From Ignelater luminosus (Eukaryota; Arthropoda; Insecta; Coleoptera; Elateridae): a DNA stretch of 64,000 bases. The notes under the pieces are model-generated. The model searched no databases. It was not told the DNA's origin and worked only from the letters and a program-made list of their open reading frames with translations. Below, piece by piece: positions 10,901 through 22,460 of this stretch (its first letter is position 1; the number at the start of each line of letters is the position of its first letter). The position numbers and the translations under genes were made by a program. The stretch is taken from the NCBI GenBank assembly GCA_011009095.1, contig VTPC01007526.1, positions 1-64,000 on the forward strand, in the 5' to 3' direction.

Positions 10901-13900
10901 CCATTAAATAAGTTGCTAAAGGATAGGCTTTGTCCCCAATTATATGTGTATTATTCGAAAAATCTATATTATTTGTAGATATGCGATTGTATAGATCTGA
11001 TTTTTTAAAAAGTTGCATCATGAACAGACCCTGGTTGTCCCGTATAGATATCATCTATGAACAGTAAATCACTATCACAGACCCCTTGCAGTAGAATCGA
11101 ATGGTAGTTTTTACGATTTATGTAAGAGCAGTGATGTTCTTTGGGAGCATTAATACGGATATAGGTTCCATCTACTGCACCTATTATCCCTTTAAAGAAA
11201 GTTATAATTATTTGGTAATAGCACCAAGAATTAATTAATTGCACTTACCTGGCATTCCATAGCGTCTTTTAAATTTACCAATAATCGTTTCTGCTTTTGC
11301 CTGAGAGGGCCAAGCAATTATTTGGTGGTGTGCATTTATTTCCAATAATAATTTACACATTCGGTATAAGACTGCCCAGCATGTTGATTTACTAATACAG
11401 AAGTGATTAGCTACAGATCTAAAATAATTAACATCTACTTTACCAATTTTGCAACTTTTAACTTACCTCAAACTTTCTAAATTACCCAAGTACCATATCA
11501 TAATCATACAACCTTTATCTATACTAATTTCTGGATGGCCCACCGTGATACGTTTTCTGTCTATTGAATGCAGTTTTTACAGCAGAGTTTCAAAAACGTC
11601 GACATTAAGTCTAAAATGAATTTGAAATATAAGTGAAAGTATCACTGAAATTTTCAAATTGAAATTTTCATTGAAATTTCAGTTTTTGAGTATACAGAAA
11701 TATTTCACATTTGAAAATTTCAAATGTAATTTTTCATGGGCACATTGCTAATTATAAGAATTGGGACATGTGGAACTACAAATCAAAACCACTTGATTTT
11801 AAAAGCATTTGTTTTGATTTTTTTTAACTTCAGCGTGACATAGATTAATGTCAAAATAAATTATGAAACATCAAATTCAAGGTTAGGGCCTACATCACTT
11901 AACTTGTATCGTGCAGATTTACTTCAAACATACAAAAAGACATTCAGTTGTGTCTAATTTTGAACATGCAGTAAAAAGTTTTTTTGCAAAGATCTGATGT
12001 TACATTGAGCAGTGTTTCATACATTTATTTTTATAGCAAATCTCACACTATTTCCAAACAGGAATATATAAATCTAGTCATTACCTACTGATTTTAACCA
12101 TAATTAAACAATTCTAGTAAAATCTGAAAAATTTCTAACCTATATCAATGACTGTCTATGACAGTTGGCGACAGTTTGAAGAAGTTCGCTCTTGGCGCTG
12201 ATTTTATATTTAAAAAATAAAAAATAATTTCCTCTAGAGTTGGTTAAATCGCTACTTTTCAATAACAGGTACTAACACAGAGGAATTATTGTATAAGTGT
12301 AGGAACAATTACAATGTTTTTAATTTAACCTAAAAATGTTCCGCATAATAGGTGGCGATACACTTAGCCATCTATAGGAGGTTATAAAAAGCCTAACAGC
12401 ATTTTTTCAGACCTGAAACTGCATCTTCCAATGTAGATAACAGATGAGAAATATTTTGTTGTGGAATAGACGTACTTCATTACATTTTGCATTACTTACA
12501 GGCATAATATAAACAAAAAAAAAAAATACCTCCTGACATTGCAGATTGTAGGCTATTGCAACTCATTATCAATTAGTCAAAACATTGATGAATGATATCT
12601 GATACATTTGCAGATGTTGTAGGTATATTTCAAAATAATCCTATTTACTTATTAACGCCCTTGAAAGGCCGAGATTGAAGTACATTTGGAACAATAATTA
12701 AAGCATAGTTTTTTATAAACTATTTTGAGTGTCTATAAAAATAATATGAAATAAATAATTTTTAGAAAATGTACATCGTTGTAAACTATTAAGGTAAATG
12801 CACAAATTCTTGTTGTCAATTCGCTATTGTCAGTTTTTACAATATTTTTATTTTATACGGTTTGTTTATAAGTGACACCGTAACTACATCATCTTCTGGA
12901 GATAAATTTAAAATAAATGTATTCCTAAGACTACACTAAAACTTGCTTACTAAAAGTAATAAAGCACGAGCTCATAATTTACAGGACTAATACGAGTTCC
13001 GTTAACTATAGGTTCAAACACGTTAGAATTTTATTTTCTTTTTTAATTTCCTTATATTAAAAGAACAAATTACAGATAGTAGTTTGGGTTTTTGCAAATG
13101 GTATGTAACACAGGTATTTATTATTATTTACTATAATAAGCACATTATAGTTTATTATGTATGTTATTGTGGTATATTTGGGCCTCGATGAAGTCCATAT
13201 GGTGTGTCTTCTCTTGTTGGTACCTCTTTTATTCTTCTTTCCCACAAGCTTCTATCTTGAGCTGTTCTTTTAACTTCGTTCCAACTTATTCCCCTTTTTT
13301 CTGATGCATTACAGACTTGTTCCCTCCCACTTTTCCTTGGGCGCCCTACTTTGTTTTTCCCTGGACTCTTGCCTCAAAGATTATCTTTGTCATCCTCCCG
13401 TCACCCATTCTGTGTATGTTTCTACTGGAGTTATGTCTAAATAGCTTCTAATTGTTGTATTTCTTATTCTGTCTCTGCTCGTTTTAATATCGATTCTTCT
13501 CAGAAATATCATTTCCATAGCTCCGATTTTTCTTTTGTTCCTATCTGTTATCAACCATGATTCATTGCTGTATATGAGGGTTGGCTTCACAACTTTTTTT
13601 ATAAACCTCTGTTTTTATTTCCTGTGGTATTTCCTTCTTACCAAAAAGTGTCGATCTTAGTATGTTATTTATTTTTCTGCCTTCCCACTTTTTTCATTTA
13701 TCTCTTCGTTTACGGTTCCTTTCTCATCTATAATCGTTCCCAGGTAGTTAAATCTCTTTACTTGTTTCAATTTTTTCCCCCAATATTAATATTGTGCTTT
13801 CTTTTTCTGTCTGCTATTATCATTGTGTTGGTCTTCTCTAGATTTATCTCCATATTTACTTTCTTTAGTTCTTTCTGGTATATTGTTGTTTCTCTGTAGT

Positions 13901-16900
13901 GTTTCTTCTTCTGTATCGGCTATCAGTACCAAATATTAGTTCCTGGAGATTCACTGGTTCCATTTTCCAGTTCCCTACATTCACACTTCTACATCTTCCC
14001 TTGCTCTTTTTTATGGCATCATGTATTAGGGAGAACAGCAGTGGGCTTAGGACAAACACTTTTATGATTTTGATCATGCCTTTCTCTATCCCTCTTCGCT
14101 CTAAACTCTCCCATACATCTTTTTACTCCGTTCAAAGCTTTCTTCAGGTTGATGTAGCAGGTATGTGTTTCTCTGCCTTTTTTTTGTTAGTTTTTCTCCT
14201 AGTTATCTTAGTATAAATATCAAGGTTTGGGTACTTCCATCATTCCTGAACCTGTGTTGTGAATCTTCCAGTTGGGAATCTAGTTTCTCTCTTAATCTTT
14301 GCTGTATTATTCTTGTTAGTACTTTTTCTGTCATACTTGTTGGATTATGTCTCCATAGTTTACATAGTCTTTTGTGTCACCTTTTTTATACATTGGTAAT
14401 ATTATTCCTACCTTCCATTCTTCTGGTATATTTTTTGTCTTTACAATATTCTTTTGTAGGTCTAGGAGACTTACCTTTCCTTTCACTCCCATAAATTTTA
14501 GCATTTCTGCGGATGATTTCATTTTGACCTGGCACTTTTTCCAGTTTCAATTTATTGATGGTTTTGTTAATTTATTCTTCTGTTATTGGTGATGTATTAT
14601 TTTTGGTTATCTCAATTTCTGTTCTGTCTTTTTCTTCTTCTTGCATGGGTTCTGTTAATTCTTTGAAGTATTGCTTCTACCTTTCCATTATATCATTTCC
14701 TATTTTGTTTCTTATGTTTTTTAGTTCAGAGAGTTTTTTTCCGTCTTAGTTGCTTTAAGTGTCCCAAAGAATAGTTCTTGGTTTTCTGTGTAGTTGGCTT
14801 TCATCTTGTGGCCAAATACCTCCCATGATTTTTGCTTGGCATTTTTGATCATCTGCTTTACTACTGTTCTTGACTCTTTATATCGTTGGTAGACCTCCTA
14901 TTTTGTTCTTATATATTGTTTCCACCTATTTTTCTTTTCTTTGACTTTGGACTGGATGTCTGGCGTTCACCATTGACTTCTCTTGGTGTGTGTTTTTGTT
15001 ATCTTTGTTATTCCACAACTTTCTTTCACTGTCTTTAGTATATTATTCTTTTTAAAGAGTATCCACTTGTCTTCTGTCTCTATGCCTATGTAGTTAGTTG
15101 ATTCGAATAGGTCTTTTATTTTTTGTTGGTATGTTGCTTTGACATCTTCCTCTTTTAACTTGTAACTTCTTACTTTTTCTATTATTAAATTTCTTCTCTT
15201 TTCCTTATTTGTATTATCTGTGGCTGTTATAATTTCCATGCATACCAAATAGTGGTCGCTGCCTATTTCTGTATGTCTGCAGACTTTTATATCGTTGATC
15301 TTTCTCCAAGTTTCTGTATTTACGATGAAGTAATCTATGAGTGACTTTTTGTTTCTACTCTACTTCTCTTGAATATTTGTGGATGTCTTTGTGTTTGAAT
15401 TTTGTATTTCTTATCACTAGATTGTTTGCAATGCATATATTATCATTTCTTGTTCTCTGCTTTGATTTTCAGTATCTCTCTATTCCTCTGTTGTCGTTTC
15501 CTACACTCCCATTTATATCCCCCATTAGTATAGTATTTTGTTCCCCATTGTCTAGTACACAATGTAAGGTTTCAAAAAATTTATCTTTTTCTTCTTTTCT
15601 TGCATTATCGTTTGGTGCATGTGCAACAACTATAGTCCATGTTTCATTCTCTTCGATTTCTGTTTCAGTTCTTAATATTCTTTCATTTATATGTGATTCC
15701 TTTTGTATCTTTCTCATTTCTTCTGGTTTTATTATCAGTCCTACTCCTGCTCCTCTTTAGTTTTTTGGTTTTTACCTACTCCTGACCCATATATCCAGTA
15801 TCTGTCTTTTAGTTCTTCTATTTCGTGACCTTTTTTTTTTTAGATTTCTGTAACCCCTAAGTGGTCTAAGTCCTGTGCCTTTATTTCTTCAATTAATTCG
15901 TCTTATTCTCCATGTATACTTCTTATGTTCCATGTTCCTATTTTCACTATATTTCTGTTTCTCTTGTATGATTTGTTTGGTCTTGTCTTATTCGTTGCCA
16001 TTATCATTGCCTTTGTCATCTTCTGGTTTCCTGCACTGAGTTGGGTTAGTTTTTTGTCTGCCGATAGGGTCTTGTTATAGAGTGCATTTCATGCTTTTGC
16101 TTTGACCTCTTTTCTTCCTCATTTATTGTCTGTCATGGTGTAGTATTCTGTAGGCCGTTTTTATTTATTTCGTGCCATAGATGTGCAACATTATCCACTG
16201 TTATCTTTTACCTTGTTCTTTGTTTTGTCTTGTTATGTTCCTTAGTTGTTTTTCTATCTCTTTCTTGTGGGGTCAAGTTGTTTTCTATATAAATGTTGGC
16301 TCCATGTAGTTGATGTTTCTTCTCCATTATCATCTTTTTCTGGTTCCAGTTGTGCGTTTTTATCACTGTCACTTCTTTATTTATTTCATAGACTTCTTTA
16401 ATGGGTTATATCTATTTTTAATTTCTCGGAGATGAATTTTTCTACCTTTTCTTTTACGTCTCTTCCGTTGACCTTGGCATTCTTTATTACTAAGTTGTTT
16501 CTCCTTTGATCTCTATCTATTTTCTTCTCTAAGTTGGCAACTTTCTTTTTTAGTAGTGTTTTTCTTGCATATTGAAAGTTATTTATTTTTATTAACAAAA
16601 GGGAATAAATAGAAACAAGCATTCATATCGTAAGCTCCTTTGATTATAAGTGGCAACACAAATAATTAAGGTTTGATTAAAGGTTTTAGTGGGTTGCTGA
16701 TACATATTTGTTTACACAGATGTTGGTTGTAGTATTTATTGAATAAAGAATTTTTTAAAAGCACGGAAAATTATAAGAGAAGAAGCAATTCTTTTTCCAA
16801 GTTAGTTTTAAAGCTGTAAAGCTTTTTGAAGCTAATTATGTCACTTTTCCATTTTTTAGGAAGAAAAAGAATTGACGGATATGGAAGTATCTCTACATCG

Positions 16901-17546
16901 AACTCGTAGTTTACTAGGGGAAAAGGTGATACGACTCAGGCATTTAGAACAATCATTGCAGCGTGCTACAATCACAAATGATGAACAGCAAAAGCAAGAT
17001 GACACTACTCTTAGTGATCTTTCATCCCACAGTGCCAGTTCTGGTATAAGTTCCACAGAATTTGCCGCCGCCGATTCACCTGCTGTTAAAAGTGCACAAT
17101 TCAAAGAGTCATCCGAGATTATACAGAGTTTAGAAAATTTGAATTCAGAAATTCGAGAAATATGGGATGTATTGAATAAACAACACCAAGCGAGCAATGT
17201 GGCTAGAGGTGGATATAATATAAAGAACAAACATACAGTTTTTTAAATTAATTAAATTCTTTTTTTTTCAGTTCTCCCTCCGCTTCCACTTCTTTATCCA
17301 GATTTAGGCTGGCCTCTTCTAGCAGGTACTGCTCCAGTTCCACCCTCGATTCCAACTCTAGCAGATAGGCTACAGAATTATCGACAGCATGTTGCATTAG
17401 CTAATGCTCAAAGTACTATGGTAACGCATGACACGCAAGGGGCTACAACCACATTAGTAGAAAAAACAAGAAACCTTCGACAGTGGCTTCGGCAGACGAC
17501 CGTTGATGCTGCTGTTGATGGAAGTACACCACAAGCAACTTTATAA
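5000..17546 (+). CDS. Cep164: CEP164-like centriolar distal appendage protein, C-terminal part
   Basis: Four exons in consistent phase: 5000-5313, 5467-6085, 16860-17208 and 17272-17546 (stop TAA), with GT-AG boundaries throughout. They give about 519 C-terminal residues; earlier exons are not in the window. Exon 1 is a charged coiled coil (EDIIRREHQKQ start) ending in a threonine run. Exon 2 is Ser/Arg-rich, then carries a coiled-coil block with EFFRHRIHLERDSIRRAKE, matching the conserved C-terminal coiled coil of CEP164. Exon 3 continues it (VSLHRTRSLLGEKV) and ends in a short LNSEIREIWDVLNKQ helix. Exon 4 begins with the proline-rich PPLPLLYPDLGWPL stretch seen in the family tail. In animals CEP164 sits on mother-centriole distal appendages and is needed for ciliogenesis; in insects that mainly means sensory neurons and sperm. 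The name rests on recalled family similarity, not a search. The 10.8 kb intron 6086-16859 is filled with transposons. Confidence 0.68.
6541..6969. repeat. direct duplication of a hAT end plus its flank
   Basis: A 117-bp segment beginning TTTTGTTTTAAACAGAAACT occurs at about 6541-6657 and again at about 6853-6969, nearly identical (312 bp offset). Each copy holds about 100 bp of flanking DNA, the octamer ATTATAAG and the element terminus TAGTGATGGATAAATT. The tandem duplication happened after the hAT insertion and is young, judging from the near identity. Confidence 0.85.
7087..8820 (-). pseudogene. hAT-family transposase, frame-broken
   Basis: Reading on the minus strand, a segment near 8400-8480 contains KYGPDKFLVIITDNAANEKK, the motif around a hAT catalytic aspartate. 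The frame is broken at about 8368, and 7870-8367 continues with CLSHTLNLLVQDILKL and a LTRWGSHPKVL motif typical of the hAT core. After another break, 7403-7843 carries the dimerisation region with PTSSASTERTNS (usually SSASVERSFS). The acidic tail ends at 7087. At least two frameshifts and no clear start make this non-functional. It matches the 8-bp duplications of the surrounding element. Confidence 0.85.
9518..10327 (+). pseudogene. PIF/Harbinger Myb/SANT-like DNA-binding protein, broken
   Basis: Exon 1 (9518-9626) encodes MEPEKLLYE then a C2H2 finger (CKFC..H....H). A GTAGGT donor joins to exon 2 from 9691 after TTTTAG. Exon 2 has an acidic stretch and a trihelix/Myb-like domain (KMWTTETTLKLINEVKD, then CETKWKSLK). 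A TGA at about 10009 interrupts the conserved KSLK.TYK, and a frameshift near 10180 displaces the C-terminal basic helix (ERHKDKMARQDKFLALF), which ends at 10325-10327. Harbinger elements carry such a companion that helps the transposase bind DNA. It converges on the transposase at 10598-11590. Confidence 0.78.
10598..11590 (-). pseudogene. PIF/Harbinger DDE transposase (HARBI1-like), broken
   Basis: Exons run right to left. One near 11250-11310 encodes AETIIGKFKRRYGMP and splices with GTAAGT to a second starting about 11195 with GIIGAVDGTYIRI (first catalytic D). It continues to YTGQPGSVHDATF (second D), GDKAYPLATYLMVPY, and ENAYALLKGRFRRLKYIE (catalytic E region). Frameshifts at about 11050 and 10750 break it; the C-terminal tail resumes in another frame and stops at 10598. 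The order of motifs is that of DDE_Tnp_4 transposases. Confidence 0.82.
11760..13160. other. intronic non-coding sequence
   Basis: AT-rich intron of the CEP164-like gene between the hAT block and a LINE. I see no ORF with domain content and no clear TIRs. Confidence 0.5.
13165..16615 (-). pseudogene. non-LTR retrotransposon (endonuclease-reverse transcriptase LINE), decayed
   Basis: Minus-strand fragments follow the order of a LINE. An ORF1-like coiled coil with DRDQRRNNLVIKNAKVNG lies at 16398-16560. An APE endonuclease is at 15469-15717 (WTIVVAHAPNDN, then LMGDINGSVG). The start of reverse transcriptase is at 14331-14522 (IPEEWKVGIILPMYKKGD). The C-terminal region is at 13390-13590 (NKRKIGAMEMIFLRRI) and a terminal repeat-like tail at 13170-13300 encodes SLWERRIKEVPTREDTPYG. 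Frames are broken throughout. The plus-strand open frames over this stretch are pyrimidine-rich shadows. The clade (RTE/CFDP2-like, L1-like or R1-like) is not decided. Confidence 0.8.
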
Positions 17547-18396
17547 GGATTTAGTAATGGATGAAACTTTGAAATTTAGCATTGTATATTTATATATATG
17601 TAGTTGTCTTTGTTACTGATGTTTTACAATTTAAAGACATCACTAACTTCAAATAATTTTGTCGATTAATAATGGAAGATGTATTCTGTTCATGCATTTC
17701 CCTGGTAATTGTAATTCTAAACTTCTACGATTCATATAGAGATTATGCTTTCTATCCTGCAATCAACCAGAGAAGCTACAGATAGAAGATAAATTCAGGC
17801 AATTTGGTAAATTTGCATCTTAAGCAAACTGAATCATGAAATATAGTCAAGAAACAAACTAATAACAACAGAGATTATTTCCAGTTTGTTTTGAAGTGCA
17901 AATTTAACTAAATCTAATATAATTCTGCCTAGTTCTAGTCATTGCATTACAGAGCCCATTATGACTTTGAAATACATATTATATTACGGTTACATTACTG
18001 ACGTTGATATTTATAAAATTGTTTTTGATTCTCAAATTCAGATATATTCTAAAAATGAAAAAAAGTATATAATATAGCATATAATGTATGGCGGCCTTGT
18101 GGTTTCTGAAAGTAAAGGAAAAGGTACTAAATTATAAGAACGCAATTTGTATGTGATATTTTAACGTGGACGAGTTTTTAAAATTCTAACATTACTTTTT
18201 ACGTTAAGCAAACGGCTCAAATTTAAAAACAAATCAACTTGTACTGTGGTTACTCTGTCTCCTCGTAAGTCATAATATTTTCATTAGCAGTAAGCAATTT
18301 TCATAACTAATATAATAGATTATCATACGTACTTAGTAATAATTCAAACACCTTGTGCCAAAACAATCTTACATTTTAACCACAGTATGTACTGTA
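17547..18396. other. 3' flank of the CEP164-like gene
   Basis: AT-rich DNA with no second gene. It should include the 3' UTR; I found no unambiguous AATAAA close to the stop. Confidence 0.45.
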
Positions 18397-18784
18397 TCTT
18401 GGTCATAAGCAATGCTCCGGTTTGCTAGGCTTGTCACCAAACCCATAAAAATGCTGCAATGTAGACCACTAATTTTGTTAGAAAATGAAAAAACATAAAC
18501 AGCAGAATTACACAGTTGAGGTAGCACGTTTTTTACCTGGCAGGAGGGGGGAACTTACAGTTTTTATGGGATAAATAAGAAATATCTTGTTTTATGTGTG
18601 TGTATCCCAGTCTTATGCAGTCACACTCCTTAAGGGCTGAATATGTTAATGCTGAAACCGAGTATTAAGAGGTCTCCATAACACCTTCGTAACGTCGCGA
18701 GAATGTCTTTTCGTCTGTAAGTATGACGCCTTCATAATTAAATTCTAAATGCTTCTGAGTAAATTAAAAACGCCTGGCAGCTAG

Positions 18785-18935
18785 AGCCCTGAATGGGCCA
18801 AAATTTTGGGATCCAAGAAAAAACCCGGTAACTTCTTGGTGGACCTGAAAAGCCTGAAGGATCAAGAGGCCCTAACAGCCCCAGTTGTGCCGATGTAGGC
18901 CTGGAAAGCCAGATCTTTAAACTGAGGCCCTGAAT
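18785..18935. repeat. fragment related to the GC-rich hAT-like MITE
   Basis: AGAGCCCTGAATGGGCCAAA matches the terminus of the 1260-1818 element (AGAGCCCTGCACGGGCCGAA) at most positions, and the following bases share its GGCC/CCTGA-rich style. The open frame on the minus strand here is a by-product of that composition. Confidence 0.5.
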
Positions 18936-19207
18936 GATGAGAAATGACAAAAAACTGGCCAAAACCAGATAACTCTAAAATTACTTAAATATTTTGTATA
19001 TAAAGTGTTATTGGTGTTTCTGCTATCCAAAATGATGTAAAAACTGTTAATTATTTCATTTATTTATTTTATTTATAGAAAAATCCAGTAGACGTTACTT
19101 ACATCGATTAACTTTTTTAAGTTTAATAAATTTTGCACTTGCGTATCTAAGTCATTAACATTTTTTGTTTTATAATGCACAGTTAATGATTCAGATGTCA
19201 GCAAAAG

Positions 19208-21017
19208 TTATTGAAAAACATCTTCCATTGTATGTAACCTGGATGATTTCCTTGAATAGTTTTCTTGGTATTTTTGGATATGTTTCTGGGGAGCTTCTAG
19301 TGCTTCTTCTGATAAATCACCAATTGGTATTAGACATTGTTGTATAATATGTGATCCGTGAATCAAAACCTGGTGGATGCTTGGTGGCATATAATACCAT
19401 GGATATAATCTATAGTTTTGTCATATCCATATAATAATTATCAAACTTCATCCGATCAATCTCGTGTCTGCTAGATATAGTGTTCAGAATTACAGCGAAT
19501 CACAAAATAAGCTCTTCATCAATACCTAAAAAAATTACCAAGTATAAAAAGTATATATTATATGCAAATTGTTGTAAGATGTACTAATATTTTTTAACAA
19601 ACATTTTATATATGTACCAGTTGCATTTGCTGATATGTCAGGATTTGCAAAAAATCGTCTTGCGGTATTACCATCATTTGTGGTTCCAAATCCAGGTTTC
19701 ACAAAATCCATTTTGATTTAAATTTGTTTTGTATTTGTTGCTTTCGTGATTGCACAGTGATCCCATTACTACTTGTTGAACTAACCTGTATATAGAGTAA
19801 ATAAACTTCTTTGGAATGAAAATACTGCAATAATAGAATAAAAATGATCAATATTTAAGATTATCCTCCAAGATTTGACATCCAATCAATAACTGACATG
19901 CAAAAGGCATTCAAAGAATTTAATATGACAGTGCAAAACTGATGAACCAAATGAAAACATATTTATCAGAATTTTCTTTCTGATTTCTAACTTTTTCCAA
20001 ATTGTTTATTTCAGAACATGTAGCACTACAAATGTAACATTTCATGCTAGATGATGCAGCAATTGTGTTGCACACCTGAAGTAAAAAATATTTTTCTTAC
20101 ATTAAATATTGTACTTTAAAATTATGTCATAAATGTGAAATACGTTTGCCTTTCCGTCAACCATTGTCATTATTCACTGTCAAATTCTTGTGTAAATAAG
20201 GTTGTAATTCTGTAATTTGCTTGTCAATGAGAGCCTTTTCTCCGTTGCATACTTCTTTGGTTTCTGATGTCAACTGCAGTTGTATAGGTTTACAAAAGCA
20301 CGTTGACGAAGGGCGAGGATTCTTCCATCAAATTTCTTCTGACTCGCAGTTTATCAATCTTTAATGCACTAAACTTGTCAATAGCATGCTCTCATCATTG
20401 CTAGTCTCTTCAGCTGATTCTTTCCACATCTGTTTATATTTTGAGTGCCCAGAGCTTCCATCGAATCCCCATTTAAAATGCAACATATAATTTTGAGATG
20501 CAAGGTTATGGGATACTTCAAATGCTTCAGAATTCTATTACATGGATCATTTAGTAAATCTTGCAATTTTACTCAACCAATGTTTCTGTAACTTTAATTT
20601 TCTCTGGATAAGCAGCTTTTTTAGCAATTAGGACACTATTGTAAAATGGATACAAATCATGGTTACAATTCAATGCTGCTTTTCGTATTGAAAGGTACTG
20701 TTGTTTTGTCAAATTGGATGTTACAATCAAAGTTAATACTTCTGATGACATTTTGAAAGGAACATTACCTTTTGTGTGTGCACTTTCTTTGCATCTAAAA
20801 TTTCCTTTACTTCTTGAGAATTTCCTTTTAACAACTTTGCAGTATGGGAATTGCCTGGTTTTTTAAATTTCATAGAAGCAGCATAAGATAGTTCAGAGAT
20901 AAAATGATTATCTTGTAAATCTTTATTTCTCTTCCATTTACTTCTTTCACTGTTATCCTCGAAACTTATTTTATGTCGATCACCATGCTCATTGAATACA
21001 ATTGCCTTGGGTAACAA
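19208..21017 (-). pseudogene. Transib (RAG1-like) transposase, nearly full length but decayed
   Basis: Minus-strand pieces give the Transib order. 20733-21017 is the N-terminal region (HFISELSYAASMKFKK). 20569-20751 has EVLTLIVTSNLTKQQY and DLYPFYNSVLIAKKAAYP. 20378-20566 has LQDLLND.CNRILKHL. About 20030-20090 has the zinc-binding segment SSSMKCYICSATCSEINNL. 19630-19715 has KPGFGTTNDGNTARRFFANP. 19208-19390 is the C-terminal part (HQVLIHGSHIIQQCLIPIGD). Stops and frameshifts separate them. Transib transposases share the DDE core and zinc-binding layout of vertebrate RAG1. The assignment is by motif recall and order; I did not locate CAC-type Transib TIRs. Confidence 0.75.
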
Positions 21018-21039
21018 TTTTACTTTTATAACATAGGGT

Positions 21040-21430
21040 GTTAAAAAAAAGTGTTTAAATATTTAAGGGACATATAGTACGACCAAAAACAAGTAAAAAA
21101 GTCTTAATAAACATGGGTCCGCAAATAAACCGTTTTCGAGATAAGAGCGATTTTCGTTTTTATAAATTTTTGTAGTTTTTAGTGTTTAGTGGTACAGAAC
21201 ACGATTATCATAGAAGATGTTGAATATGTGCTCCTTTCATTTCAACACAAAATCTACATCTTATTAAGAAGGAACTCTGTACCAAACCTCTGGTGTCTTT
21301 GTGTAGCCAGCTTAGGACTATCTGAACTTCTATCTTTAACATCAACATTTCCAGTTTCCTGATGTTTTGTAATATTAAAACCAGTTGATTTGGAAAGATT
21401 TGTCCCAACAATTGGTTGTCAGTATTTTTT
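21040..21430 (-). pseudogene. mariner-like transposase C-terminal tail and 3' UTR remnant
   Basis: The minus-strand end RCRFCVEMKGAHIQHLL at 21208-21260 matches the usual extreme C-terminus of mariner-like transposases of the DUF4817-bearing group. The plus-strand sequence left of it (GGTGTTAAAAAAAAGTG, then ACATGGGTCCGCAAATAAAC) is typical of the AT-rich 3' flank of these elements. No catalytic part remains. Confidence 0.5.
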
Positions 21431-22109
21431 GTAGTCGAAACAAATCATTTTATCTGCAATGGATGCCCATTTTACGGGTCCTCTCCTGAATGTTTGGGAA
21501 TAGGCAACACTTCTTACAATTCAGAGCCGGCTTTTTTTAAAAAAGTTCAACCTTTGTTAATTGAACCGTAGTTTGCTGTGAATTTAAAACTGACAAGTCA
21601 ACTGTTTAACATGTCTTGATAAATCTCTTACTACAGGTAAAGGGATTATAAGTGCTTCATACTTCTAATTGCTTGCTTTAAGAATATCAATTCTGCATTT
21701 TTCTTGATAATAGCTTTTTCATTCTTTACTCTCTAGTAGGGACCAAAAAGCTTTTGTGCCCCTCCCCCTGTAGATCCGCCACTTGCTTCTTTTAGCATAA
21801 ATATTTAAGAAAAATAATACAATTTTTCATTGTGGAAATGCATATTTTTAAAACGAAACTTAACATTTTATTATTACATAAATAATAAAGTCATAACAGT
21901 AAAAGGTTGTTTGAAATTGAACTTTTTGGAAAGTTTACGTACAGGTTTAGCAGAATCTTTCTCTTTTTAACTTTAAACATTTCACTAAATGGTTAATTCA
22001 AAAGCAGTTTACAATTACTGACAATATGTATTCGCAGCATTGCCTGACTAGCCATTTTGAGGATTTGGCAACAAGCCGAGTAAACTGAAGCATTGCTTAT
22101 GACCAAGGT

Positions 22110-22436
22110 AATACTACACACCTATTTAAAATGACAACTAAAAGATATTATTCAGTTATTCATGAATACTATCTTGGAATTCAAACACCTCCATCTTTAA
22201 AATTTAAGTACACAAATGCCCCTCATCTCAAATTGTCTTTCATTTATAAACACCCGTCCATTACGTTCTAGTCTATTATTTATTTATAAGTAAGGAACAC
22301 ACTCATTAAAGATGTATGCAAGTAGGAAGATCATAATGTAAATGTAGAAGTGCAGAGCACAACTTGTCAAAGACTTTCACAAACGGTAATGTAACGGAAA
22401 AATTATTAAATAAAAGTTGGAATACTTAAATAATAT
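22110..22436. other. intergenic spacer downstream of RpS19
   Basis: AT-rich, no ORF or repeat structure recognised. It separates the TIR-bounded block from the RpS19 poly(A) signal. Confidence 0.45.
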
Positions 22437-22442
22437 TTTATT
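22437..22442 (-). promoter_or_regulatory. RpS19 polyadenylation signal
   Basis: TTTATT on the plus strand is AATAAA on the minus strand, about 20 bases after the RpS19 stop codon. Such a short 3' UTR is usual for ribosomal protein genes. Confidence 0.7.
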
Positions 22443-22460
22443 TTAGAAAAAATTCATTAA

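Larger units (their letters stand above)
6640..11750. mobile_element. hAT transposon (about 5.1 kb) with nested PIF/Harbinger genes
   Basis: The left end TAGTGATGGATAAATTTC and the right end (minus strand) TAGCAATGTGCCCATG form a weak TIR. Perfect 8-bp direct repeats ATTATAAG flank them at 6632-6639 and 11751-11758, the duplication size of hAT elements. Inside lies a dead hAT transposase (7087-8820, minus) and, to its right, a convergent PIF/Harbinger gene pair (9518-11590). The second transposon class suggests insertion of a PIF element into the hAT. The exact PIF ends were not found. The whole block lies in a CEP164-like intron. Confidence 0.72.
18397..22108. mobile_element. TIR-bounded transposon block, about 3.7 kb
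   Basis: The left arm (18397-18438) begins TCTTGGTCATAAGCAATGCT and the right arm (22067-22108), read on the minus strand, begins CCTTGGTCATAAGCAATGCT. The arms agree over about 42 bases with a few mismatches. TA lies immediately outside each (18395-18396, 22109-22110). The interior contains the decayed Transib-like transposase (19208-21017) and a mariner tail (about 21040-21430). TA duplication does not fit Transib (5 bp), so the boundaries probably belong to a TA-targeting element into which others inserted. Confidence 0.65.

Noticed and set aside
13624..15760. Several long plus-strand open frames rich in Phe, Leu and Ser
   Set aside because: They are the complement of the decayed minus-strand LINE; their hydrophobic look comes from its A-rich coding strand.
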